A stretch of DNA of 64,000 nucleotides from Actinomortierella ambigua. Lineage: Eukaryota > Mortierellomycota > Mortierellomycetes > Mortierellales > Mortierellaceae. The DNA lies in NCBI GenBank assembly GCA_016098155.1, contig JAAAJB010000053.1:3802-67801 (forward strand). Direction: 5' to 3'. A program made the translations under genes and the position numbers. Below are positions 1-10,009 of the stretch, in pieces (positions within the stretch are counted from its first letter, which is position 1; every line of letters begins with the position of its first letter). A model generated the notes under the pieces. It saw nothing but the letters and a program-made list of their open reading frames with translations. It was not told the DNA's origin and did no database searches.

Positions 1-100
1 CGTTCAAGGCGCAGGTTGCCCTTCACTACGTGATTTTTGGCATTGATAGAGGCATATGTGCTAAAAATCACGTAGTGAAGGGCAACCTGCGCCTTGAACG
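1..100. repeat. Perfect 38-bp inverted repeat (hairpin) at window edge
   Basis: Bases 1-38 are the exact reverse complement of bases 63-100, with a 24-base spacer (39-62). Because the left arm starts at base 1, the true repeat may extend beyond the window. It abuts the 3' side of a decayed minus-strand F-box-like gene. It could be a terminal or internal inverted repeat of a small non-autonomous element, or a fold-back chimera if this is a contig end. No transposase or target-site duplication is visible. Confidence 0.9.
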
Positions 101-1212
101 TGCAAATCCGCTCTTTTTTCGGGAAGACTTATCGCGTATTTGATATTTTTGCATTGGAAGGCGACCAGGTCCCATACGCCATTAAGCTCGCCCAGCCCGG
201 CTGCAAGTGACTGTTGGAGTGAGCAGAGTCCACCTAGTGGCATCTGCAGAAGTACCAAGTCCTTGGCGGCCTCAGGACAAGCAAAGTATGTCCAAGTCTC
301 GAATGGCGTCAATGTCTTCTTGAAGCGAGGGCAATGTGACAGAGCCTTTGCACGATTGCACTCTGGTAGCAGTGTCCTTGCATGTCGAGCGCTTCCTGCG
401 ACTCGGCATGGTGGCTCAAGACTGGGTCGACCCAACATCGGAAACCATAGCTTCCCTCAAACCGAAGCTCTTTCTGAGAGTTAGGAGAACAGGCGTCCAG
501 AACAGCTACCACCATGGTGTCCTCTTGTGGCGGTGACCAAGTCGCAAAAAAGTATCTGTTTTGGTTGATCCAATCACTTTCAATCAAAGAAGCCGTTCCA
601 AGGTTTCTTTGGGGGACGATGATCCGGGGTATCATCCGAGATCTCGACCCCTTTGCTCGATCCACAAACCAAGCGACACAATGTGGTCGACTGTGCCATA
701 GCTGAAAGGATGGAGTATATCAGATCACGGCCCCACATACGTGATGCTAATCGGCTGGATGGACTTCAGATTGAGTCTCCTGCAAACGCCCACCATTGGG
801 CGCTCGGTGTGCCATCCAACCTCTCCAAGCTCCATGGTTGGCCTTGGTAATCGCGACAAAGCTAGTTACAGCCTTTCATGCAACATGTGACCACCAAAAG
901 TGATCCGAGGCTCACAAATGGGTTGAAAACGATCGACGGCAAGGCATTTTGGGGTTGCCTAAGACAATTTGGTGGAGGTGTCGACCATTCTTGACGACAG
1001 TCTTGCTCAGAGGTGGGCTTGCGACGCTGTCGTGGGGGGAAGCGCTCGACCCCGGAGTCATTGCTACGATGCGTGTGCCACAACGGCGACACAAACGCTC
1101 GATGAAAAGCTTGTGAGGCCTGCGCGCATCTCGCCAGTTGACGCCTTGGCGTGTGAGAGCCAATGCCTCGCGCAACCATAGGAATGGAAAGAATATCCTC
1201 GAGGCGTACCAT
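101..1212 (-). pseudogene. Degenerate F-box/LRR-type gene, frame-broken
   Basis: From an ATG at 1212, the minus strand reads an N-terminus with the pattern of fungal F-box-like domains: ILSIPMVARGIGSH, then RRQLARCAQASQAFHRAF, then a PLWHT motif. After PLWHT the homology-like text jumps to another frame (around 912-1070, with PLSKTVVKNGRHLHQIVL). Further down it appears in two more frames: around 309-560 (with SQEALDMQGHCYQSAIVQRL, like an LRR segment) and around 100-330. Stops lie between these pieces, and no set of consensus introns that I could see rejoins them. I read it as a decayed member of the Leu-rich F-box family, related in layout to the intact gene at 58514. Family assignment is from memory of the sequence pattern; a strongly diverged spliced gene is the alternative. 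Confidence 0.45.
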
Positions 1213-1448
1213 GGGCGCGTAGAGCTACTGGTTACTGCGGGTAGTAAAGGAAGAAGACAAAAAAGCTTAATCTTGTGTACTCTAAAAAGCCACAACCGGC
1301 GCCAGTTGGACAAGGGGGAAAATGAAGCATCGTCAGCCTATCCTTTCGCTGGTTGCAGTCACATTTTTGCTCCCCTGCAGTGCAGTACAAAGAAGCCTCC
1401 TGTGACACTCTCATTGATCAGCATCTCTTCTTTGCACTGAATTCCCCC

Positions 1449-2919
1449 ATGGCAAGCAGGCAAGTATCGTTTTTATCCCTACGAATATAGTCTCGTAATT
1501 GTCCTCGGATGAGAATGAAAGTTACTGACCCTTCATCATTTTTGTGGCCCTCTTCCGGACATCTAGAGTCGTTGCATCCGCGATCATTCGACCCGAGGTA
1601 GAGGAGTCAGACAGGACGTCAAGGAGGAAGAGGCGTTCTTCTGTCTCACCAGATGCACGTGCCTCCAGGGATAGCAACAACAGCACAGGAGCAAAAGAGG
1701 AAGCATCGGTGGAAACGGCTGATGCAACCTCAGCTACCGATCAAGATACTGGTGCTGGCCATACTATCGCGGAGAGCAACAAAGACTCGTTGACGACGAT
1801 GCTTGGCTCATCTTCGCCGTCGACCGGGAACAAGCACCCAGCAGGAGGTCGTGAAGATAATGACAATGCCATTGGCCCCGCCTCCAAGCGTCCACGACGT
1901 TCCTTGGTTGGTACGAACGATGAAGCGAAGCGTGGCAAGCGTATGATGGGCTTGCTTCTAGGGACATTATCCCAGTTTAAGGCTGACACGGGTAAAAACG
2001 ACTCCAAGGCACAAACACAGCAGGCGATTCAGGAACGCATCCGTGAGAAGCTCAAGCGTGAACAGGAGCTGCATGAGCAGAAGCGAAAGGAGGAAATCGA
2101 AGAACGCCGAGCTCGTGTAGTCGCCGAGAAAGAGGAGCGAGAGCGCAACCGACAGCTTACGATCGCAGAGGTAGGCTTTAGCTGTCGTCTGATTGAATCT
2201 GGTTGTGAAAAAACAAAATCGGGTGATTGTTGCTGACCATTCTTTTATTTTCTTTTCTTTTGCACGCGCTCTGTGCTTAGGCTGATACCAAGCGTCGACG
2301 GGCTGCGTACGAAGCTGGATTTCTGTTGACGAGCACTAGGCCACAACTACGATACCTGCCCAAGGTGCATAATGATGCGACACGGAGCAAGATGGATGAA
2401 GAAGAACAACAGTTTGGCAAACGCGAATCTTCATCCCACAGGCGAAACCATAGCCGATCCAGGAGCCGGAGCAGAAGTCGGAGCAGAAGCCGGGGCCGGA
2501 GCCGAGACCGAAGCCGAAGCCGAAGCCAAAGCCAAAGCCCTAACATTCGTCAAGATAGGTCCTCGCAAAGGAGTGGAAGCAAGAGCCGTGGTACAGGTCC
2601 AACAAGAAGCCGCCCACTGTCTTTATCGCGGTCAGTGAGCCCATCAGACCGGGCGATGTCTGTTGATCGGGGTGAAATATTGGACACGACGGACAAGACG
2701 GACATTAGCCACGGAAAACAGAAGGATTCCACAGCAGACTCATCACCACCATCGCCTTCATCACTTTCAGTGGAAGCAACAGATAAACCGAGCAAGGAGT
2801 CGGAAGATGTAGAGATGAACAATGCCGAGGAAGGTATCGCCGGAAGTACACATGACGACGGGGGTGTTACGGAGAAGAAGGAGGGCGCGTCTGAGCTCAT
2901 TAGCATAAGCCTTGTATAG
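1449..2919 (+). CDS. Pinin/SDK/MemA-family splicing-associated protein
   Basis: Proposed exons are 1449-1459, 1567-2170 and 2281-2919, giving 417 aa. The pinin/SDK/MemA domain spans about residues 110-230. It contains KRPRRSL, a KRMMGLLLGTLSQFK segment, a long E/K/R coiled coil (QERIREKLKREQEL...), and the closing FLLTSTRPQLRYLPK after the last intron. An Arg-Ser repeat region (about 258-300) and an acidic, Ser-rich tail follow. Pinin proteins are nuclear and work in exon-junction/splicing complexes; RS repeats fit that role. No ATG opens the main reading frame. The start is inferred from a tiny first exon (M-A-S plus a split Arg codon) ending in the sequence AG/GCAAGT, a perfect GC-AG donor, with a CTGAC branch-like site and TAG acceptor. 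The body is confident; the first exon is tentative. Confidence 0.85.
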
Positions 2920-3452
2920 TAAACGCCTAGTTGAGCATCACTCGTAGAGCGACTACTCCTACGACCAACCTGGCTACAGTTTCGTAGTTCAGGTATAAAG
3001 AAAAAAAGAAAACCGTCCGAAGCTCACAAGAATGTGTTAGAGATTTTAGTCAACCAAACCCATAAATATAAGCTGGCAAGTCAATCCCTTCAGGGTGACC
3101 AGCATTTCCTGTGTAGTTGCTCAAGAGGCTCTTCACAGAATGAACGCGAGAGCGTACAAGGAGAGAGAAGGCTGGAAAAAAAAGGAGACAAAAAGGGTTC
3201 ATGGTCGACTAACGGAGATTTGACTGTGCAGCTTGAGTGCAACCTTGTTTCCGGTGTGAATCCATTTGACCCTCTCAACCACGTTCTTGACCACTTTCTT
3301 TTTTTCTCCCCTCTTTTCCTACACCTTTTGCTTTTCTCTCCTCAACCGCTCCGTCAACCACAACCTATCCCTTCGTCTCTCCTCGACCGCCTTCTCCTTT
3401 ACTTGGAATCAGGACACTCATAGGACCGTAACTCAGATCAGACCACAGCAGC
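2920..3452. other. Intergenic, no gene seen
   Basis: This 533-base spacer lies between the pinin gene and the carrier gene, which run in the same direction. It carries a pyrimidine-rich tract (about 3290-3420) just before the carrier start, which probably belongs to its promoter or 5' UTR. Reading frames here are short and low in complexity. Confidence 0.6.
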
Positions 3453-3890
3453 ATGGCAAAGTCATTCACAGGAAGCGTTGCAACTGTAAGCCGTCCATCA
3501 CTCATTCTGAACCCTTGCATGTGTCAACACCTTGGACAGTTGAACGTTAGAGAGACACTCATGCGTCTATACGTAGACTCTACGCCTGTAGTGGTGTCTG
3601 CATGAAGGCGATGCTCAAGTCCCTCTTTACCATCGGTGTATCGTTGGGTACCTGTACCTTTATCCTTCTCTGTAGCACTCAACTGATCGGATCACTGTAC
3701 TTTGGCAACCATGGGGGAGGGGGTTTAGGACCAAGCACTGGCAGGATTCATGGGAGGTGCCGTCTCAACAATATGTCTTCATCCACTCGACCTCATCAAG
3801 ACTCGCTTCCAAGGTGAGTTGTGAACAAAAGAAGAATAGAGAGAGGATCGGAAGGGTGGGAAGAAACGATTTCCTGCATTCCACCGAGCC

Positions 3891-3921
<31 letters not shown>

Positions 3922-5008
3922 CTGTCAAACTTACACCCATGTCTTTTTTTTTTCCGTTCGGCTCCATTAGTCAACGCTTCGCACTCTAGCCCAAAACTCG
4001 GAGGCACTTTCCGGTCATTCGTGAATATCTACAAGGAGGAAGGTCTCCGGCATGGACTCTATCGTGGACTGACCCCCAACTTTGCCGGCGCAACCGTCTC
4101 TTGGGGCCTCTACTTTTATCTCTACGCCGCCATCAAAGGACGCATGACTGTCGATCCAGAGACAGGGCGTCTAGGACCAACACAACACATGTCAGCCAGC
4201 GTGCTCGGCGGAGCACTGACCGCCATGGTCACCAACCCTTTCTGGGTGATCAAGACCCGCATGTGCACCACCAAGCGGTCTTCGCCCGGCGCTTATCAGA
4301 GCTTTCTGGGCGGCCTGTCTTCTCTGGTGAGAACCGAAGGTATCCAGGGACTGTACCGAGGTATGGTCCCGGCGCTGATCGGCACAAGTCATGGTGCTGT
4401 GCAGTTTGTGGCGTACGAGCAACTCAAATATTGGCGCCAGTCCGTCAAGCGACGCCGATGGGAGAAGAGCGTCGTTCTTTCGAACGATGGGGGCGCGACA
4501 CCGACGAGGGGGGTATTGAAGAATGAGTCGATGATCCAAGCATCCAGTATGGTGGAGAAACCCGACTTTGAGACGTTGAGCACAGTGGAATACCTGGGCA
4601 TGGCAGCGTCGTCCAAAGTGGCCGCCACCGTCGTCACATATCCTTATCAGGTGCTACGATCTCGACTTCAGATGATGCGCCAGCCGGGCGTAGAGGCTGC
4701 CTACACGGGCGTTATGGACTGCATCCGCAAGATCAAAAAGTAAGTCTTGTCTTTCTTTTGTCGTTAGTTACACAAGCGAGTTATCGGTAGGAGGGGGAGA
4801 AGGAAGGGAGTCGACCTTATAACTGATACAAAAAACGATCTTGTTCTGTCGTTATGGACAAAATAGCTCCGAGGGTCTTCTTGGATTCTACAAGGGCGTT
4901 GCACCCAATGTGATCCGAGTCCTGCCTGGCACCTGCATCACATTCTTGGTTTACGAAACTGTGAGTGCATGGTGCCGAAATCACCCACGATATGGTCTGG
5001 ACGAATAA
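3453..5008 (+). CDS. FLX1: Mitochondrial carrier, FAD/folate transporter type
   Basis: Exons 3453-3485, 3729-3813, 3971-4739 and 4867-5008 join in frame to 342 aa. Three SLC25 repeats are visible, each with its Px[DE]xxKxR-type signature: PLDLIKTR (30-37), NPFWVIKTR (128-136) and the variant YPYQVLRSR (263-271). The Trp in the second motif and the Tyr-Pro-Tyr-Gln third motif are typical of the FAD/folate/NAD branch (yeast Flx1, human SLC25A32). The predicted role is cofactor exchange (FAD or folate) across the inner mitochondrial membrane. The C-terminus [11 protein letters not shown] matches the family. The second intron contains a 29-A homopolymer. The precise substrate cannot be read from sequence; NAD carriers are the main alternative. 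Confidence 0.88.
3891..3919. repeat. 29-base poly(A) run inside carrier intron
   Basis: An uninterrupted A-run in intron 2 of the FLX1-like gene, upstream of a T-rich 3' splice region. Length is likely to be unstable and error-prone in sequencing. Confidence 0.9.
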
Positions 5009-5192
5009 GCCTTGTTCCATTTTTTTTCCCTCGTTCACCTCTACCCTTGTACTCTGCACCGAGCTGTATTTTTGGATCCACTTCTTTCTCATATCATTGC
5101 GTGCACTATTGACATATACTCTCTCATCGAGTTCCTTTTTCTTTCTCTTATGAACCTTCTATCATGAAATGCCTTCACGATTATCCTAATGA

Positions 5193-5198
5193 AATAAA
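5193..5198 (+). terminator. AATAAA polyadenylation hexamer, FLX1-like gene
   Basis: Canonical hexamer about 185 bases after the carrier stop codon, within the 256-base convergent spacer shared with the cytochrome c heme lyase gene. Confidence 0.45.
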
Positions 5199-5264
5199 TG
5201 GAAGCTCCTTTTACACTCTTTTGGTGTGTCAATGTTTAAAATTGTTGTACACTAATGTAGCAGT

Positions 5265-6374
5265 CTATTCGAACCAAAACTTCTTAAAACGCAGCCATGC
5301 TCCGTCTGCAGACAACTTTGGGCGGACATCTAGGTAGAAGCTCGGTGCGTCTGGGTAACGAGGGTCGGGTTTTCCCGAGTAGAAATCGATAATATATGTC
5401 ACCTGCTTGCCACATCGATCAACAACCCAGTCGTGTCGATCAAAGGGTAAAGCGTAGCCCATCCACGACCATATCCTGGCCTTGGGCGTGACTTCCTTGG
5501 GCTTACCCTCAAAGCGAACTAGCTTGGGGCCGCCACATCCGCTACGGTAAATAATAAAGAAGAAAAAGAATCATTCGTCAGTAACTCTCTTTCTGCTCCT
5601 CTTGGCCTCTTCTCAACTCTCTTTTCATAGCTGATCCGTGTGAAAGAAAAAAAAAAAGACTTACTCAGACTCGCCCTTCTCCCAGCGGAGAATGTGACGC
5701 CATGCCATCTCGTTGACCATGTTATGGATCGGAACAACGTATTTCATATCCTCCTCCCGTGGGCTCCAGTTCTTGCGTTTCATGGCATTGAAGAACATTT
5801 GCTCCGACGGATAGATCCACACGCGCTCATTGTCATCCGCTGCCACCGTCGAGTGTCCGGAAGATGCGGATCCTGTGGTGGTGGCTGCCTTCTTATCGTC
5901 GCCATATGGGTCAGGCGAGGACTCGGACTTTGGGATCGTGCTGCGTTCGCGCTCTGTGCGCAAAGAGTACCGTTGGTTGACTGTGCGGAACTGGTCAGGT
6001 TGTTTTGGCATGTTGTTGGTCGGATCAATCTCCAGGGGTGCATCGGAAGAGGAAGAAGAAGGAGAAGAAGAAGAAGAAGAAGGCGATGCTGGTGCATCAC
6101 TGCTGCTGCTAGCGCTGTGCTTTGGAAGGAAGTACTTGTGCGCCTCTGGTGAGACGGGGCACTTGGCAGGCTGGCCATCCGCATCGATCATGTTTGGCAC
6201 AGCTGGGTGACCCTCCGGAAGTGGCGGGTGGCCTGTCGGCAAGGAAGGTTGCTGTGGTGTCGTCTGATGGTGAGGGCTATCCTTTGGGAGGAAATTCTTG
6301 TAGGCTGTATGGTCGACAGGGCATTTCGAGGGTGCTGATGCACCACTCTCTGCTGATCCTGATGTCTTGTCCAT
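5265..6374 (-). CDS. CYC3: Holocytochrome c synthase (cytochrome c heme lyase)
   Basis: Two exons, 5665-6374 and 5265-5541, splice to 328 aa (donor GA/GTAAGT, acceptor GTAG). The enzyme attaches heme covalently to apocytochrome c (and c1) in the mitochondrial intermembrane space. Two Cys-Pro heme-regulatory motifs are visible, CPVDHTAY (residue 18) and CPVSPEAH (residue 72). They are separated and followed by Pro- and Ser-rich linker, including a long Ser run. The catalytic region holds VVPIHNMVNEMAW with His217, aligning with the heme-ligand His of human HCCS. It is followed by CGGPKLVRFEGKPKEVTPKA and LPFDRHDWVVDRCG, all hallmark blocks of the family. The start ATG gives the expected MDK-type N-terminus. 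It is convergent with the carrier gene. I cannot tell from this window whether a separate cytochrome c1-specific lyase exists. Confidence 0.94.
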
Positions 6375-6959
6375 GGTTGCGCTGTTGTGTTTTGTGGTGC
6401 ATGAATCCCGAGGTTCGGAAATTCTTGCCCCTCCCCCTCCCCATTGTGACTGTTCTCAGTTGGTGCCTGACAACCAATTTTGCCACCAAACTCGATATCT
6501 TGATATGACCATCCCCTTCCTCCAAAGAGTGGAGTAGATGTGCGAGGTCGTGCACCCTTTTGTCATGCAAGGCATGAAAAAAAAATAAATTCCCTCTGTT
6601 GTGTGTCTAAATTGAATAATAATATGTATCTCAATTGCCAAACAAAAAAGGAATCGTTGTCCCTTGTGGACAGCACACATTAGAATTGCAGATGTAGGCC
6701 CAACATGTGGTGTCTTGGTTGTTTCAGGACCTGAAAAGAGCAAATCAATTGTTGTATGTTGTTCGGGTACAGTTCCGCCAACACCGTATGGTACATGTAC
6801 CTGAACGGGCCTTCACGGCTCCTGGCCAAGCACCTTTGGCAGATGGGCCGAAGAGAAATCAACCAGCCAAGTTGGGCTGGGTAGAGACAATGACACTTCA
6901 GGTGCAAGTTACAAATTGGAAAAAAAAAAAAAAAATAAAAAAAAAAGAAGAAGAAGAAG

Positions 6960-6991
<32 letters not shown>

Positions 6992-9900
6992 GGAAACGAA
7001 TGGAGGAGTGATGCTGGTGCTGGAGATAGCAGATAGTCCTACGCCCAATGGTATTTGTGCACCTCCTTCTGCAATTACCTAGCAAAAGGCGGGACACCAT
7101 GGGTGCGGGTTACGGGGTTCGCCTCATCGCTCCTATGGGCCATCTACGGACAAGCGGAACAAGTTGGATTGCTCGAGAAAGTGTGACTTCAGCAAGGTCC
7201 TACCTTGGAGAGTGGTGAATAAAGTAGAAAAGTATAGTTTTTATATCTGCACGTTTGAGACTTGACTGATCCATGCTGGAGCCGAAGAAGCAAAGTGTAC
7301 CTGAGCGAGGATAACACTACACCATGTAGAAGAAGTCAACACTGCATTTTTTTTCTTCGCCTTACAGTCTGCGCATCATACGCACAAAGTCGATACTTCG
7401 ACCGCCCCTTCGACCGCCCAAAGAATGGGGCGGAAAGGACCAATTGTGTGCTTGCAGGGCTGATCGAGGGCTCAAGTGTTAGTCTGCGAGGGATGTGGGT
7501 ACAACAAAACCAAAATTCAGAGGAACAACGAATGAAAAATGCCTCATTTGTTGTTTGTACCAGTTGGACAACATTTTCTTAAAATGGGAGAGAGGGGTAT
7601 GAGAAACGACGCAGAAGAGATAACACAACTCTCCGGGGTCAGGGCGTTTGTGTCTTCCCCGAGGACGATGCTAATGTCTATTTTATTCTGTCCTCTCGCC
7701 ACTCAAACTTGCTCTCATATTGCTTTTTTATTCTATCAGACAGCCTGCATGCATTGGAAGCCTGTGGCGAAGGGGAGAAATATAAAAAAAAAGGGGGGGG
7801 GGTGAGTGGCCAACACGAGAGGAGTAGATTTAGATTCTTCGCACATGGTGGACTACAAGGGTACACTGAGCAATTGCGAGAAAAGGGTGACACCGGCGAC
7901 AAGGATGGGCCTTGTTGGCTCGATATGGCACTCGTTCGCCGCATGGTATGTGAAAATTTTTTTTCCCGCTCAGCCAGGCACAAAATGTATTTTCAGTGTA
8001 CTGTGCGTCCCCAAGTGTGAGTGGCGCCAATGATGGTATGACCATAAACAGTTGACATCATGGACGGAAAGACCGTTTGTCCACCGCTACTAGAAACAAG
8101 TTGAGCTAATCAAAGCTGCCGCCGTGTCGCCCTAAACAACTGACCCTGGCCAGTTTTGCGGGTTTCAAATGCTGGGAAGGAATCAAACAACCGAACACAC
8201 CCCGCATATTCATAAAATGACACTTGGACAGAGTGGGTAGGTTTACAGGCTTTTTTGTTTAGGAGTTTGGGGATTGAGGTAGACAGAAACCACTACTATT
8301 ATTTGCGACAGCTGGAAGAAAACTTTCTTTACACTCGAAAGGTTGTCGCCCAATGACACGGAAGGTACAAGGCAGACACAATTGCCAGTGTTTTTGGCTC
8401 CCTTCTCCCTCGGTTACCCCATTGCGACCATAAGCTGGTATGGAAAGCACCATTTCTGCCACACTGCGTCTTGTATTTATTTTATTTTATTTTTTTTATT
8501 GCAAATAGCCCCTTCAGCTATCCTCCATTCACACGCACTCATGCCGATAATCTATTTAGAGGAGTTGAGAGAGACTCCGGTAGCAACAACTGCTGCTGCT
8601 GCTGGGCACCAGTCTTCCAGCTGATCAGTTGTGGCCAGTGATTGGCTGGCGGAAGTTGAATTGGAAGGTCCAACTGGCCACGCCCAAACGGTAATAGAGC
8701 TGAATTGAATTCCACAGACAAAATGACGATTTTGCCCGAAGAGGTCGCTACGAGCTACAATGGTCAAGGTCCTCCAGGCCACACTCCTCCTCCCTCTCTC
8801 CTCCTCCTTTTCTGACTGAGAGAGCATGATTGCAGGCCATGCGGAATGGTTGGATCTCTCACTCTTGCTAGAGAACATGGAGTGGAGGAGTAGGAGACGA
8901 ACAGGTACATACGACGAGGGAGAGGGGGGGGGGAAAGAAAGACATTCATATCGTGTAACGAACCACGACCAACAAACAGGGCGACAAACAATACCATCTG
9001 AATGATGTCGACAGGCAGCAGAAAGAGAGAGCAACCAAAACAGTGAGGCGAGATCCCTTCTCTGCTGTGTGTGGGTGTACATCCCCCCCCCTTTGACTCT
9101 TCTGCCATTTCTGGAGTCCCCCCACCCAGACTTGTGCCACGGCAGGAAGAGAGAATGTGTGTGGTGTGGGTGGAGGAGGTAGGGAGAGGAAGAGTGGGAG
9201 AGAGCACACCTCTTTCTCTCTTCTTGTCCTTCTTGTCGAGAGGGGGGGAAAAGCTGTTGTGAGCAGCAGGGCGCATGGACACAGCAGCACCATTGTTGTT
9301 TGCCCACTCTTTTGCCGTCTTTTTTTTTCCCCAGCACCTTTACACTCACAATCTCGCTCCTCTCCTCTCTCACTCTCTCCTTTCATCACTCGGTGATTAT
9401 CAGCAAACGGACAGTCGTCCCAAAATAATTCACTGCTGGCTCGTACCCTTTTCAGCTTTTTTATTCTCACTGTTGCCTGCTGCTCTCCCTCCCTCACTCT
9501 CACTCTCATTCTCTCTCTCCTCTGCCGTTACTCCTCCGCCCCCTCTCTCTCTCTCTCTCTCTCCTCATCCTATTTTACTCTTTTCCTGTGTCCAACTGCC
9601 CATTTCTCTCTTTCCCATCGATTCATCTCCCACCCCCCCATCCCCATCCCTCCTTCCCTCCACCGACCACCTTTCCTCCTTCCCCCTTTCCATCGGTCCC
9701 TCCCTTTGACACCACCACCTTTTTTTTTGGTCCATTAAGACAGCAAGAGTTAAGAGTCGAGAGAGAAACTTCACCCCCACCTTCCCAACATAACTCAATC
9801 TTATCCTCTCTCCCTCACACACACAAACTCTCACACTCTCTCTTTGCTCTCTTCACTCCCGGCTCTGCTCTCTCACTCTCACACACACACACTCTCTCTC

Positions 9901-10009
9901 TTGCTCATCCCTGTCCACCAACCTCCACTCGCACTTCCTCTCCTCTCCTCTCTCTTTATTTCTCTCTGGTGAATCCACTCATTGACCCTTTTCCCATACA
10001 ACAGCCAGC
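6375..10009. other. 3.6 kb gene-free region with simple repeats
   Basis: No coding segment with convincing family patterns was found on either strand. An A-run followed by GAA repeats lies at 6920-6989. From about 9300 to 10005 the plus strand is strongly pyrimidine-rich with CT and CA microsatellites, directly ahead of the Zn2Cys6 factor, and is most simply its promoter and long 5' leader. The translated frames here are Ser/Leu/Pro or Arg/Glu low-complexity products of those repeats. Confidence 0.65.
6920..6989. repeat. Poly(A) plus (GAA)n microsatellite
   Basis: A homopolymer-rich stretch (A runs broken by one T) passes into about 14 GAA units. It lies in intergenic DNA roughly 0.55 kb upstream of the heme lyase start. 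Confidence 0.9.

Noticed and set aside
3765..4007. Minus-strand frame with poly-Phe, opposite the carrier intron
   Set aside because: It is the complement of the 29-A run and the carrier exon; no family pattern.
6680..7100. Frames with poly-Phe, poly-Leu or poly-Glu
   Set aside because: Products of the A/GAA microsatellite at 6920-6989.
8552..9834. Several long frames on both strands upstream of the Zn2Cys6 gene
   Set aside because: Arg/Glu- or Ser/Leu/Pro-rich output of CT/GA microsatellites, with no conserved motif.
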